Positions 8,695 to 16,123 of a stretch of 22,826 nt of DNA are shown in pieces. The stretch is from a virus. The translations under genes and the position numbers were made by a program. The stretch is from the IMG/VR virus record IMGVR_UViG_3300021182_000069, positions 1-22,826 of that record; one strand, given 5' to 3'. Position 1 is the stretch's first letter, and each line of letters begins with the position of its first letter. Under the pieces are notes generated by a model. That model saw nothing but the letters and a program-made list of their open reading frames with translations, did not search any database and had not been told where the DNA came from.

Positions 8695-10182
8695 ATGTCT
8701 TCCGAACTTGTTGTCCTTACAGGAGGTGGTGGCTCACCAATTGGTATCTCCTCTAATGGTATTGATTGGGAATTCTCTTCGGATCCATTCGAATTGTGGC
8801 CTCCAACTGATATTATCTGGGACCCTTCACGGTCGTTATTCTTCGCTTCTACATATTATAATGTTTGGACATCTCCCGATGGTATAACTTGGACAAAAAT
8901 ACTCGACACTTACGAATCTAACCTTTATGTGTCTTTACTAGATGGAGCGGTTTCTTCTGAGGGCGTTTTAATATTTGCGGGTGGAGAAGGATTTGTTCTT
9001 TTCGATGGATCTGTATGGTCAACTGCTTCTACTCCTGGAATGTATTGGCGTGGTCTGGTATGGTCTCCGGAGTTAGAAATTTTTGTTGCTTATTCTAGTG
9101 ATACGTATGGAACTAGTGGTCATTTTGGTACTTCACCTGACGGTAAAATTTGGACGACTTATCCTATTGACTTCCCTGGTGAAATATACGGGAGTGGACT
9201 ATATGGGATTGCGTGGTCACCTGAGTTGGGTTTGTTTGTTGCGGTAGGGCAAGACGGTCGATCGTATCCCTCAACAGCATTTTGTTTTACCTCACCAGAT
9301 GGGGCTATATGGACTGAACAAGAAATTAGTACACATACACTTTCATCGATTGCATGGTCGTCTGAACTTGGTTTGTTTGTGGCAGGTGGTCAGCATATAG
9401 TCACGACCTCATCAAACGGAATAATTTGGACATCTTGTTCAGGTTTTGATGATCAATATATTGGTGATATCGCATGGTCAAAAACATTAAGTTTATTCAT
9501 CATGGTAGGCGGAGATTTAAGTTATAAAACAATCTTTACCTCTCCAGATGGGATTAATTGGACTTCTAACGTAACTGATATTCCAGGAATTTCGTATGTA
9601 GGAGTTCGCACAACTGCGGCTACTCCATCGCCGATCTTTATACATGCATCAACACGGTCGCATGGACCAATCTTCAATTTCGCCCAAATCAAGGTGGATG
9701 CTTCAGCAAAGAATCACGGTCCTATATTCAATCTCGCCCCAATCAAGGTTGACGCTTCAGCAAAAACTCGTCATTTGAAATTTAATCTCGCCCCAATTAC
9801 AATTGAGGCATCCGGCGTATCTAGACAGGGCGGTTCCCTATCTGCATATACTGGTGAACCAAATGATATTTTGATGTCAGTTCAACTTACTGGGCGAATT
9901 AGTCCGATTCTTCCTGAGCCAACCCCACCAGTTGACTTTGAAGGAATCCCTGACCCAACTGTTGCTCCAATTTGTGTAGCGTCATCCACTCAAGGAGGGC
10001 ATTTACCATCTGGAGTGTATCGTTATGCATACGCTGCTTGGATTGGTGATGTCGGACAGGCGACGGCTCCATCGCCTTGGTCAGAACCAGTAACATTGAC
10101 TATTGAAGATACAGTAACTTTAACCTATCCAATAATTCTTGAAGCGGATGGGTACCTTGTCTATCGAAGGGAGATGACTTAG
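8695..10182 (+). CDS. Minor tail protein with Asp-box beta-propeller, 18-residue repeats and C-terminal beta domain
   Basis: 495 residues. Residues 1-300 carry seven Asp-box-like motifs of the S-x-D/N-G-x-x-W type (SSNGIDWE, SPDGITWT, FDGSVWST, SPDGKIWT, SPDGAIWT, SSNGIIWT, SPDGINWT), alternating with strands such as IAWSPELGLFVAVG. This indicates a sialidase-type propeller of six or seven blades. Residues 310-375 are about three 18-residue repeats around 'FNLAPIKVDASAK'. The C-terminus (about 400-495) has LPSGVYRYAYAAW and TAPSPWSEPVTLT, like fibronectin-type phage tail domains. The propeller probably binds or processes a host surface glycan (inference); I cannot identify catalytic residues. 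The gene ends in TAG and the next gene starts in the same frame at the following base. Confidence 0.7.
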   Translation: MSSELVVLTGGGGSPIGISSNGIDWEFSSDPFELWPPTDIIWDPSRSLFFASTYYNVWTSPDGITWTKILDTYESNLYVSLLDGAVSSEGVLIFAGGEGFVLFDGSVWSTASTPGMYWRGLVWSPELEIFVAYSSDTYGTSGHFGTSPDGKIWTTYPIDFPGEIYGSGLYGIAWSPELGLFVAVGQDGRSYPSTAFCFTSPDGAIWTEQEISTHTLSSIAWSSELGLFVAGGQHIVTTSSNGIIWTSCSGFDDQYIGDIAWSKTLSLFIMVGGDLSYKTIFTSPDGINWTSNVTDIPGISYVGVRTTAATPSPIFIHASTRSHGPIFNFAQIKVDASAKNHGPIFNLAPIKVDASAKTRHLKFNLAPITIEASGVSRQGGSLSAYTGEPNDILMSVQLTGRISPILPEPTPPVDFEGIPDPTVAPICVASSTQGGHLPSGVYRYAYAAWIGDVGQATAPSPWSEPVTLTIEDTVTLTYPIILEADGYLVYRREMT

Positions 10183-12621
10183 ATGTCCAAATTAGCTCCA
10201 ATTAGTTTAGAAGCATCATCAGAAGTTGTTCTTCTCCCGTTCGCATTTTCTGTAGATGTCACTTTCTCAATTGATGGAAATGTAGTCACCTCAGTAGACA
10301 CTGGTGTTCCTGTTGGATCTTATCCTTCTGATGGAACTGAAGTTGATGGAACGTTTACACCTTTTCCTATCGGTACAGTACTGCTAAATGATGACGATGG
10401 CCATCCACAACTAGCCGGAGATAACGTAAATCCAAACCCAACTACTACTCTAAACTCGACAGAGACGTGGTCAGTCTCTGAGCAACTGTTGCGTCGTGAA
10501 TCTTTGCTCTTTAACAAGCCTTCGAACTTTGGAAGGTTCCATGTTCCGGTAAAATGGATGCCTGCTAAAGCCATTAGCGAAGTTTGGGGTAAGATTCAGA
10601 TCGTTATCGATGGTAAGGACGTTACTTATTTCCGTGGTCATCCAACGGAGATGGGCATTTGGTCAAGTAATGAACCGAATGGAGATGCCGCGTGCTCAAT
10701 CCACTTTCCTCAGATCAGTTGGTTTGAAAGACCATCACATGGTGAGTTGAGTTGGATACGTGGTGGGAAGGATGTGGACATCATCCTCCACCGTCAAAAT
10801 GGCAGTAAAAAGACCTTATTTGAAGGCCTTGTTGTTGGGGTTGCTATTGATGGTCAAGGCGTTGGACTCTCTCTTGATGTGCTAGGGACTTTGTACCAAG
10901 CAGACCACACACCCTACATCCAAGAACTCTATTTAAAGCATCGAGACATTGGAACAGCGATCGCCGATATAATGGATGGTGGAATCAGTCGTAACTATCT
11001 TCCATGCAATCGTCCAGTTACAGGGATCGCTACCAATGTTAGAGGCACTGGTAACAATCGTTTAACGGGAGCAGTTCAAGATCTGTTGGCCACGGCGTTT
11101 ATTGCAGATACAACTAACCAGTGGACTATTACTAATCGTCCTGGACGTCGTCCGTACATTAAGTTAAAAGATAGGGCAACTCATCATTGGTCTATGGCGA
11201 TCGGACATCCTGGGCTTAAGTTGAGTCTAACAAATGATTTTCAGCAAATGGTCGGCATGGTATGGGGTAGTGGAGTTGCAACTGATGGCGGTTCATGGTT
11301 TAACGCCAAGTATCCTGGTATTCGTGTTGATGATGCTCCTTTGTTTCCTTTGGCCGTTGGTCAAGTGTTCTCTGCTGGCGATGGTCACACAGGGTTTGAT
11401 GCTTTGGCTGATGAGTTACGTAACCATGGGTACCGTATGGAATCTCAAGACACTTATGTAGCAAGTGATGTGACAGACGTTCGTGATGCACAACGTCGTT
11501 ACGGGATCACAGTTGATGGCGTTGTTGGAGCACAAACTTGGGCAGCGCTATTTGGTGTTGGTGGATCGGTTCCTTCACTCGATGGCGCTCATATCGCACC
11601 ATTAGCAGCAATTACTGAGAATGTGCAATTTCTTGAGCGTCTTGACGGTTCTATTATTGGTCCTAACCCAAAGTATAACAAAACAAGTTTGGCCATCGGT
11701 AGACTTATAGACTATGGCAACGATACTAGTAAAAGAGAAGGACTATCGTTTGCTCAAGGTGAGATTGCTCCAGCCATCATGTACGACCCTATGTGGGTTG
11801 GATCTGCTACACTGACAATGGATCCGGAAGAAGGTTCTCGTTGGGAGATCAGAGCCGGTGAGAACTTATTTGCTAAGTTCATGTATCCAGCCATGCGTAG
11901 AGTTGGGCTTGATGACGGATTGATTTTGCATATTAGTCAGGCGTCAGTTACTCCTGGTGGAGATGTTACGCTTCAGTTAAGTTATCTTGCCCATGACATG
12001 ACTACTTTGGCTGCAATCAAGAAGCGTAATAAAGACACTCTTGATCCTGCAAGAAAACCAAAGACTCCTTCTACTGCAATTACTCAGAATGCTGTTGTCC
12101 CGTGGGACGCTGAGGCTGGCGGAGGAAAGGTTCCACTTCATAATTTGCAGGGTGGGTATTGGACTGTGGTTCGTATTGCTGGTGGACAGATTGGTAATGT
12201 TGTAACAACTCGTTATGTGTGCTCATCTTCTGCAGGATATAACACCATAAATACAGCATTCGACTCAGAATCATCATTGCCTAATGCTCACGAGTTCTGT
12301 ATTGCCATATTTGGCAAGCCAGTAACATCTAACTTCTTGTTGAATCTGGTTGGTAATCCTCTATCTACGGCTCGAGTTTGGACGACTAAGGCTGCGCAAT
12401 TGAAGGCTGCTGGATTGTTACAAGCATATGGAGCATCGGATCAACCTGCTGGGCATTGGCCTGGTGCCGGTAGTGAGGGTGACGCATTGACTGGAAAGTT
12501 GATGGACGGTTCGGCATGGCCTTGGGAGTCCTCATCGCCACCATATTTGTGGGTTGCTGAGTATTGTGCTCAGTCTACTCGGGTCGCCGGTCAGTTCCGT
12601 AATGCTCCATTAGGGAGTTGA
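10183..12621 (+). CDS. Large minor tail protein with embedded peptidoglycan-binding domain
   Basis: 812 residues, ATG directly after the upstream TAG, with AAGGGAG 9 bp upstream. Residues 400-457 form a PGB_1-type peptidoglycan-binding domain (PF01471): FDALADELRNHGY, then VRDAQRRYGITVDGVVGAQT and WAALFG. The flanking parts (WFERPSHGELSWIRGGKDVDI, LFEGLVVGVAIDG, LSLDVLGTLYQADHTPYIQ) look like a phage tail-tip or baseplate hub protein with viral lectin/hub-like beta domains. A cell-wall-binding module within a tail protein suggests contact with peptidoglycan during adsorption or entry. The N-terminal residues SKLAPISLEAS repeat the 18-residue unit of the preceding protein. No muramidase or amidase motif was seen. 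Confidence 0.72.
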   Translation: MSKLAPISLEASSEVVLLPFAFSVDVTFSIDGNVVTSVDTGVPVGSYPSDGTEVDGTFTPFPIGTVLLNDDDGHPQLAGDNVNPNPTTTLNSTETWSVSEQLLRRESLLFNKPSNFGRFHVPVKWMPAKAISEVWGKIQIVIDGKDVTYFRGHPTEMGIWSSNEPNGDAACSIHFPQISWFERPSHGELSWIRGGKDVDIILHRQNGSKKTLFEGLVVGVAIDGQGVGLSLDVLGTLYQADHTPYIQELYLKHRDIGTAIADIMDGGISRNYLPCNRPVTGIATNVRGTGNNRLTGAVQDLLATAFIADTTNQWTITNRPGRRPYIKLKDRATHHWSMAIGHPGLKLSLTNDFQQMVGMVWGSGVATDGGSWFNAKYPGIRVDDAPLFPLAVGQVFSAGDGHTGFDALADELRNHGYRMESQDTYVASDVTDVRDAQRRYGITVDGVVGAQTWAALFGVGGSVPSLDGAHIAPLAAITENVQFLERLDGSIIGPNPKYNKTSLAIGRLIDYGNDTSKREGLSFAQGEIAPAIMYDPMWVGSATLTMDPEEGSRWEIRAGENLFAKFMYPAMRRVGLDDGLILHISQASVTPGGDVTLQLSYLAHDMTTLAAIKKRNKDTLDPARKPKTPSTAITQNAVVPWDAEAGGGKVPLHNLQGGYWTVVRIAGGQIGNVVTTRYVCSSSAGYNTINTAFDSESSLPNAHEFCIAIFGKPVTSNFLLNLVGNPLSTARVWTTKAAQLKAAGLLQAYGASDQPAGHWPGAGSEGDALTGKLMDGSAWPWESSSPPYLWVAEYCAQSTRVAGQFRNAPLGS

Positions 12622-12622
12622 T

Positions 12623-13255
12623 ATGGGTATTATAAGACCGGTAGGGGATGGCGTTGGTTGGGGTATTCAACCTCATGCTGTTATTGGTGGTATGTCAGAT
12701 CAAAACGATACCACTTATCTTGAGGAGTATGGATCTTGGCCTGTTCCTTACACAGATCAAAGTCACTTTGATCCAGCAAGTGATTGCGGACATGTGGAGT
12801 TACATGGAATTCCTAAGAAGTTGTCAATAAATGTTAGAGTATCTTCAGAGAATCCATCTATTGGGTCTATTCTAGGAGTTGCTCTAGAAGGTTTAGATTT
12901 AAATAACACATGGTGGGTTCCATTAAGAGGATATTGTGGTTTAGAACCGTCAATACTTACTTATAATTGTTCTTCTGATGATATTTCTAAATTTGGTTCG
13001 AACGGAGTGCGGATAGATATAGATACATCTATGGGGGCTAATAATGGTAATGGATGGTATGGAAGTAATACTAAAATTTACGACTGGTGGATCGATACTG
13101 GTGGTATCCCACCTCTTCGTCAACGAGCTCGTAATGATGGGTTGACTACAGATACCAGACAAGAGAAACGACAATTATCAGCATCTCCATTATTAGTTCC
13201 TGATTTATGGTGGGTTGGTGCTCCTGGTCACGAACATCCTGGTAGTAGCACATGA
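12623..13255 (+). CDS. Minor tail protein, unknown
   Basis: 210 residues, ATG one base after the upstream stop, ribosome-binding site TAGGGAG. Rich in Gly, Trp, Tyr and Asn, with no membrane helix or signal peptide. Segments such as SWPVPYTDQSHFDPASDCGHVELHG and NGNGWYGSNTKIYDWWIDTGG suggest an all-beta secreted or virion protein. The C-terminal 40 residues are low-complexity and basic. It sits between the hub-like protein and a glycosyltransferase, with a 4-bp overlap with the latter. A tail-tip role is inferred from position. Confidence 0.55.
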   Translation: MGIIRPVGDGVGWGIQPHAVIGGMSDQNDTTYLEEYGSWPVPYTDQSHFDPASDCGHVELHGIPKKLSINVRVSSENPSIGSILGVALEGLDLNNTWWVPLRGYCGLEPSILTYNCSSDDISKFGSNGVRIDIDTSMGANNGNGWYGSNTKIYDWWIDTGGIPPLRQRARNDGLTTDTRQEKRQLSASPLLVPDLWWVGAPGHEHPGSST

Positions 13256-13812
13256 GTACGCATAGGTTTTGGATGGGGAAATCGCTTCCGGAACAGGTAT
13301 GGATTACCTCAATTGTGCAACAATCACAGGTTGATTTGATTGACTGGACCTTTGATACGTTGCCTCAACAATTGAGTAAATTACTAGATCCTAACGACAA
13401 TCCTCGTCACATATCCAATGTTTCTAGATATTGGTTGTTATATGAGTATGGTGGATTGTGGCTTGATCATGATGTAATCCCGTTTCGTGATCTTACCGGT
13501 TCATCTCGACCATGGACGGCATCTCTTCGTGGACATAGAGAGGGTTGCGCCTTATGGTTTCCAACACCTGGTCATCCTATGTTGGCTGATCTTGTCGCAG
13601 CATCACTAACGACAGATTTTATGTCATCGCCATATCGATCAGGGGCTCACTTACTCGATCGTGTTGGGAGACGATATTCTGATGTTACTCTTGAGCAACG
13701 GGTTCTTCCTCTTGACGCTATGGGTCGTAGAACTTCCACTGAGGAAGTTTGGGCGGTGCATCTATGGAACTCAAGCGCTATTAAGCCGCAATCGACGTTA
13801 GGAAAGAGATGA
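13252..13812 (+). CDS. Glycosyltransferase, DxD sugar-binding type
   Basis: 186 residues. The segment SRYWLLYEYGGLWLDHDVIP (residues 58-77) is the core of the Gly_transf_sug family (PF04488: 'D/N-x2-RY-x-L-x-x-YGG-x-Y/W-x-D-x-D'), with the DxD at residues 72-74 expected to bind nucleotide-sugar through a divalent metal. The N-terminus (HRFWMGKSLPEQVWITS) fits the 'IPKxIHxxW' strand of these enzymes in a reduced form. The protein is short for the family but appears complete. It overlaps the minor tail gene upstream and the membrane protein downstream by 4 bp each, so it is made with virion proteins. It may glycosylate virion proteins or host surface polymers (inference). Confidence 0.75.
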   Translation: MSTHRFWMGKSLPEQVWITSIVQQSQVDLIDWTFDTLPQQLSKLLDPNDNPRHISNVSRYWLLYEYGGLWLDHDVIPFRDLTGSSRPWTASLRGHREGCALWFPTPGHPMLADLVAASLTTDFMSSPYRSGAHLLDRVGRRYSDVTLEQRVLPLDAMGRRTSTEEVWAVHLWNSSAIKPQSTLGKR

Positions 13813-14201
13813 TCCTACAAACAATAGCAGATAACTCAACAGATCTCGATTGGACGTCAATTATTCTTGGGGCCATAACATCAGGCACAGCAATGTTCGC
13901 TGCATGGATGGCAAAGCAGGCAGCATCTCAGTCTCGGGTAAATAACCGGTTGCTTAAAACAAACAGTGGTATGACAATCGGTGAGCATATAGAAGCTTTG
14001 CGTGGCGAGATAGAGATAATGACCGAAGAAAAAACTAAAGCCGATGCCCAACTTGTCGCTGCCGCTCTCGCCGCGGTGGCTAAACTTGCCGTAACTACAG
14101 AACCGCCTCGATTGACAGATCAGGCGGTTAATACCGCTAGTGATCTTATTACCAAAGCAGAACAGACAGCGGCGAGACTTAAGGAGGGGGATAATCCATG
14201 A
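13809..14201 (+). CDS. Single-pass membrane protein, holin-like, tandem paralogue 1
   Basis: 130 residues; ATG overlaps the upstream stop, GGAAAGAG site. One membrane segment at about 15-36 (SIILGAITSGTAMFAAWMA), then a cytoplasmic-type charged region with LKTNSGMTIGEHIEALRGE and a long Ala-rich helix or coiled coil. The 'NSG-hydrophobic-x-EHI-x-x-LR' motif followed by a coiled coil resembles DUF2746-type actinophage proteins often placed with lysis genes. The next gene has the same organisation (KSGMPLGQEIDSLKEE) and is a paralogue. A holin or lysis regulator role is possible but only inferred. Confidence 0.6.
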   Translation: MILQTIADNSTDLDWTSIILGAITSGTAMFAAWMAKQAASQSRVNNRLLKTNSGMTIGEHIEALRGEIEIMTEEKTKADAQLVAAALAAVAKLAVTTEPPRLTDQAVNTASDLITKAEQTAARLKEGDNP

Positions 14202-14575
14202 CAGTCGACTTCACAACGTTTGATTTTGGTGGCTTGGCTGATATAATGTTGCTATATGTATCTATTGTTGTGACTTACAACATGGTAAAGACGCAAAAAG
14301 CCGTGCATACCAAAAGCGGTATGCCTCTAGGCCAAGAAATCGATTCTCTTAAAGAAGAGTTTGCTCAGATTGCCGATTCAAAACTTTTGGCGGATGCTCG
14401 ATTAGCAAGTGCGGCGTTGGTCGCTGTCGCAAAATTGGCAAGAGAAGCAAAAGAAGACTCTAACCTGCTAGTTGAGGCTCAACGTGCCGCCGAACAAATT
14501 ATCGTTGAGGCTGACAAAGCAGCCGTAAGATTAGAGTCGGATAAAAATGTCGAAAAAAAAGGTACCGGTAAGTAA
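14198..14575 (+). CDS. Single-pass membrane protein, holin-like, tandem paralogue 2
   Basis: 125 residues, AAGGAGG 9 bp before an ATG that overlaps the upstream stop. Membrane segment at residues 12-29 (GLADIMLLYVSIVVTYNMV), then KSGMPLGQEIDSLKEE matching the upstream paralogue, and an Ala-rich helical region (LASAALVAVAKLAREAKE). The C-terminus is basic and encoded by a run of eight A (14553-14560). The two proteins may act as a pair, like holin/antiholin systems, but no direct evidence exists here. Confidence 0.6.
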   Translation: MTVDFTTFDFGGLADIMLLYVSIVVTYNMVKTQKAVHTKSGMPLGQEIDSLKEEFAQIADSKLLADARLASAALVAVAKLAREAKEDSNLLVEAQRAAEQIIVEADKAAVRLESDKNVEKKGTGK

Positions 14576-14644
14576 CAAGACATACAACAATTTTCGATCT
14601 ATAGAGTCGTCAAAATGGCAGTAAATTTGGAGGTATGGATCGAA

Positions 14645-14980
14645 ATGAAAGTGCCAATCAAAACCAATCGTCTTTACGATAGCCTAAAGTTTATTGCACT
14701 GGTTTTTCTCCCAGCTCTTGGTACTCTATATTTCGCTTTGGCTGGGTATTGGAATCTACCAAATGCTGAACAAATTGTTGGAAGTATCACCGCGGTCGAT
14801 GCGTTTCTAGGACTCATACTTCATCTAAACACAAAAGCTTACAATTCCAGTGACGCCAAGTATGGTGGTACCATCGATATCGAACAGGTTGAAAATAAAA
14901 AGATTTACTCATTGAATTTGAATTCAGACCCTGATGATCTTGATACCAAGGACCAGGTTATATTCAGGATAAACAAATAA
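14645..14980 (+). CDS. Phage holin (r1t / Dp-1-like)
   Basis: 111 residues from the ATG at 14645; an ATG at 14615 is in frame, but GGAGG at 14629-14633 lies between the two and favours the later start (spacing 11 bp, slightly long). The sequence RLYDSLKFIALVFLPALGTL, then YFALAGYWNLPNAEQIVGSI and TAVDAFLGLILHLNTKAYN matches small two-helix holins (r1t/Dp-1 type; 'K-x-YD-x-LK...LPAL-x-x-LY-x-AL...W-x-LP'). It would form membrane lesions to release or activate endolysin. It is longer than usual, with an extra hydrophilic C-terminal 45 residues. No endolysin is in the window. Confidence 0.75.
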   Translation: MKVPIKTNRLYDSLKFIALVFLPALGTLYFALAGYWNLPNAEQIVGSITAVDAFLGLILHLNTKAYNSSDAKYGGTIDIEQVENKKIYSLNLNSDPDDLDTKDQVIFRINK

Positions 14981-15041
14981 CTTTCGGCAGGGAAAACTCG
15001 CAGTTTAAACATCCCCTATAATGAGATAACCCTACCGAAAG
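14981..15041. repeat. Inverted repeat flanking promoter P1
   Basis: CTTTCGGCAGGG (14981-14992) and CCCTACCGAAAG (15030-15041) match in 11 of 12 positions as an inverted repeat, with promoter P1 between them. The right arm overlaps the ribosome-binding site of the next gene. The left arm could only pair in RNA made by read-through from the holin gene, where it would hide the ribosome-binding site; RNA started at P1 would not contain it. This could separate the two transcripts' translation (inference). Confidence 0.5.
14997..15025 (+). promoter_or_regulatory. Promoter-like element P1
   Basis: CTCGCAG, then TTTAAACAT, CCCC and TATAATGAG. The -10 box is TATAAT at 15017-15022. It precedes the 94-residue membrane protein gene by 24 bp. 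One of twelve copies in the window. Confidence 0.75.
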
Positions 15042-15048
15042 GAGAAGC

Positions 15049-15333
15049 ATGTTCAAATGGAGAACTTCAAAGAAGTCTGGCCTAGTACAGGCTCGTGACG
15101 AAGCCGTTTTCGAGTTGCAAGGATTTGAAGCGCATGAGAAGGAATATAAGAGGATCGTAGCCCGCGTGAAGGAGCTCACTCATCTCATCGACTTGGAAAA
15201 GCCTGAGAGATTGAGCCCCAACACGATTGCCATGATTCTTGGAAATGCCGGAATTACGCTTGTTGTCGTTGCATACGAGAGCAGGAACGTCATGACCACA
15301 AAAGCCAAAGATTTCTGGCTGAAGTTCAAGTGA
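15049..15333 (+). CDS. Small coiled-coil membrane protein
   Basis: 94 residues, strong site (GAAAGGAGAAGC) before ATG and its own promoter P1. A charged N-terminal helix with coiled-coil character (residues 15-50, EAHEKEYKRIVARVKEL) is followed by one membrane segment at about 59-76 (TIAMILGNAGITLVVVAY) and a basic tail (KAKDFWLKFK). Similar proteins recur in actinobacteriophages; no function known to me. It is followed by a strong terminator, making a single-gene transcription unit. Confidence 0.75.
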   Translation: MFKWRTSKKSGLVQARDEAVFELQGFEAHEKEYKRIVARVKELTHLIDLEKPERLSPNTIAMILGNAGITLVVVAYESRNVMTTKAKDFWLKFK

Positions 15334-15363
15334 ACCGCTAACCCATCCCAGGCTAATCGAGAA

Positions 15364-15410
15364 GTAGACGACCTGTAAGAATCGAAACCTTACAGGTCGT
15401 CTACATTTTC
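15364..15410 (+). terminator. Intrinsic terminator
   Basis: A perfect 16-bp stem, GTAGACGACCTGTAAG (15364-15379) with its complement at 15389-15404, 9-nt loop, followed by ATTTTC. It ends the P1 transcript. Confidence 0.9.
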
Positions 15411-15473
15411 GTTTCTACAAGGACTAAAAAGTTTTGCCCAAAAATTCCCCCGGAGGAAAAATTGGGTATATCA

Positions 15474-15501
15474 TCGCAGAAAATACACGGTCTATAATGA
15501 G
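15474..15501 (+). promoter_or_regulatory. Promoter-like element P2
   Basis: TCGCAG, then AAAATACAC, GGTC and TATAATGAG, with -10 at 15493-15498. No coding sequence follows; the downstream unit is the structured RNA at 15499-15605. Confidence 0.75.
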
Positions 15502-15605
15502 AAGGAGCCTACATACGAAAAAGATGGCTTAATACAGCGTTAATGATAGCACCGTGTAATGACGCGCAAAACATAAATCGATCGCGATATTCCTTCTCAT
15601 TTTTT
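15499..15605 (+). ncRNA. Candidate structured RNA A with closing terminator stem
   Basis: GAGAAGGA (15499-15506), directly after the P2 -10 box, is perfectly complementary to TCCTTCTC (15591-15598), which is followed by ATTTTTT. Between them are smaller hairpins: CGTGT-AATG-ACGCG (15553-15566) and ATCG-ATCG-CGAT (15577-15588). No reading frame longer than a few codons has a ribosome-binding site. The arrangement (promoter, short RNA closed by its own terminator) recurs at 16149, 16279, 20612 and 20827. Function unknown. Only two internal hairpins are clear here, with no tandem repeats as in the later RNAs. Confidence 0.6.
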
Positions 15606-15610
15606 GCCTT

Positions 15611-15638
15611 TCGTGAGAATTACATCCCCTATAATGAG
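15611..15638 (+). promoter_or_regulatory. Promoter-like element P3
   Basis: TCGTGAGAATTACAT, CCCC and TATAATGAG, -10 at 15630-15635. TTGCCT lies at 15604-15609. It drives the 38-residue membrane protein gene. Confidence 0.75.
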
Positions 15639-15661
15639 CAGCCCCTACGAAAGGAAAAGAA

Positions 15662-15778
15662 ATGAAGGTTTTTGCGAAAGTGGTTGGAGCGTTTATGTTC
15701 ATTCCGGCATTCATCATACTGATGTTATTCGGATTAATACTATTCACCAACCTGCTGCTTTCCACCACCCCGCACTGA
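15662..15778 (+). CDS. Very small membrane protein (38 aa)
   Basis: MKVFAKVVGAFMFIPAFIIL, then MLFGLILFTNLLLSTTPH, ending at TGA 15776-15778. A good ribosome-binding site (GAAAGGAAAAG) and promoter P3 (24 bp from the -10 box to the Shine-Dalgarno region) precede it, and a terminator follows at 15804, so this is a complete single-gene unit. It has a short basic N-terminus and one long hydrophobic segment (residues 7-34). A larger overlapping frame (15604-15855) begins upstream of the promoter and is not credible. Could be a small holin-like or membrane-disturbing peptide; function unknown. Confidence 0.7.
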   Translation: MKVFAKVVGAFMFIPAFIILMLFGLILFTNLLLSTTPH

Positions 15779-15803
15779 CGTTCCTCACTAGAACGCTCAA
15801 AGG

Positions 15804-15832
15804 CAAGATGCCCTTGCAAGGCGTCTTGTTTT
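15804..15832 (+). terminator. Intrinsic terminator
   Basis: CAAGATGCC (15804-15812) pairs with GGCGTCTTG (15820-15828, one G-U pair), 7-nt loop, then TTTT. The T-tract merges with the start of promoter P4. Confidence 0.8.
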
Positions 15833-15859
15833 CGCAAAAATTACACGCCCTATAATGAA
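15832..15859 (+). promoter_or_regulatory. Promoter-like element P4
   Basis: TCGCAAAAATTACAC, GCCC and TATAATGAA, -10 at 15851-15856. It departs from the others only in the final base (GAA for GAG). It drives the gene at 15890. Confidence 0.75.
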
Positions 15860-15889
15860 CCCCTAGACCCCACTTTATAAGGAGAAATC

Positions 15890-16084
15890 ATGGACCCCAT
15901 CGAGACCCCCGAGACTGACGAAATCAGCTTTGGCAAAACACTTGTAAAAGACTACGCAGAAACTCTTGCCACATCGGCAGGACTTCTTACCGGAGTTGTA
16001 CTGGTGGCATTTGCCTTCGAGCAGATTCAGAAAGTCAGAGCTCGACGCAAAGCCAAGAAGAACCAGATCAAGACCGAGAGCTAG
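15890..16084 (+). CDS. Small membrane protein (64 aa)
   Basis: Site AAGGAGAAATC before ATG, promoter P4 upstream. Acidic N-terminus (MDPIETPETDEISFGKTLVK), one membrane segment at 27-44 (ATSAGLLTGVVLVAFAF), then a very basic tail (VRARRKAKKNQIK), which suggests the C-terminus stays in the cytoplasm. It resembles the protein at 17932 in layout. Function unknown. Confidence 0.75.
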   Translation: MDPIETPETDEISFGKTLVKDYAETLATSAGLLTGVVLVAFAFEQIQKVRARRKAKKNQIKTES

Positions 16085-16123
16085 AGTTCAGACCTATCGT
16101 CCCACAAGGACTTTAGGTTTGCC

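Noticed and set aside
10180-10182. TAG reassigned as a sense codon
   Set aside because: TAG ends several other well-supported genes (for example at 940-942, 8277-8279, 16082-16084 and 20003-20005), so it works as a stop.
14547-14624. A 25-codon frame and a possible +1 shift at a run of eight A
   Set aside because: The ribosome-binding site is poor and the peptide (MSKKKVPVSNKTYNNFRSIE, then SSKWQ) has no recognisable feature; the A-run may be chance in a Lys-rich tail.
15604-15855. An 83-residue plus-strand frame
   Set aside because: It begins before promoter P3 and competes with the 38-residue gene, which has the ribosome-binding site; its N-terminus is just translated promoter.
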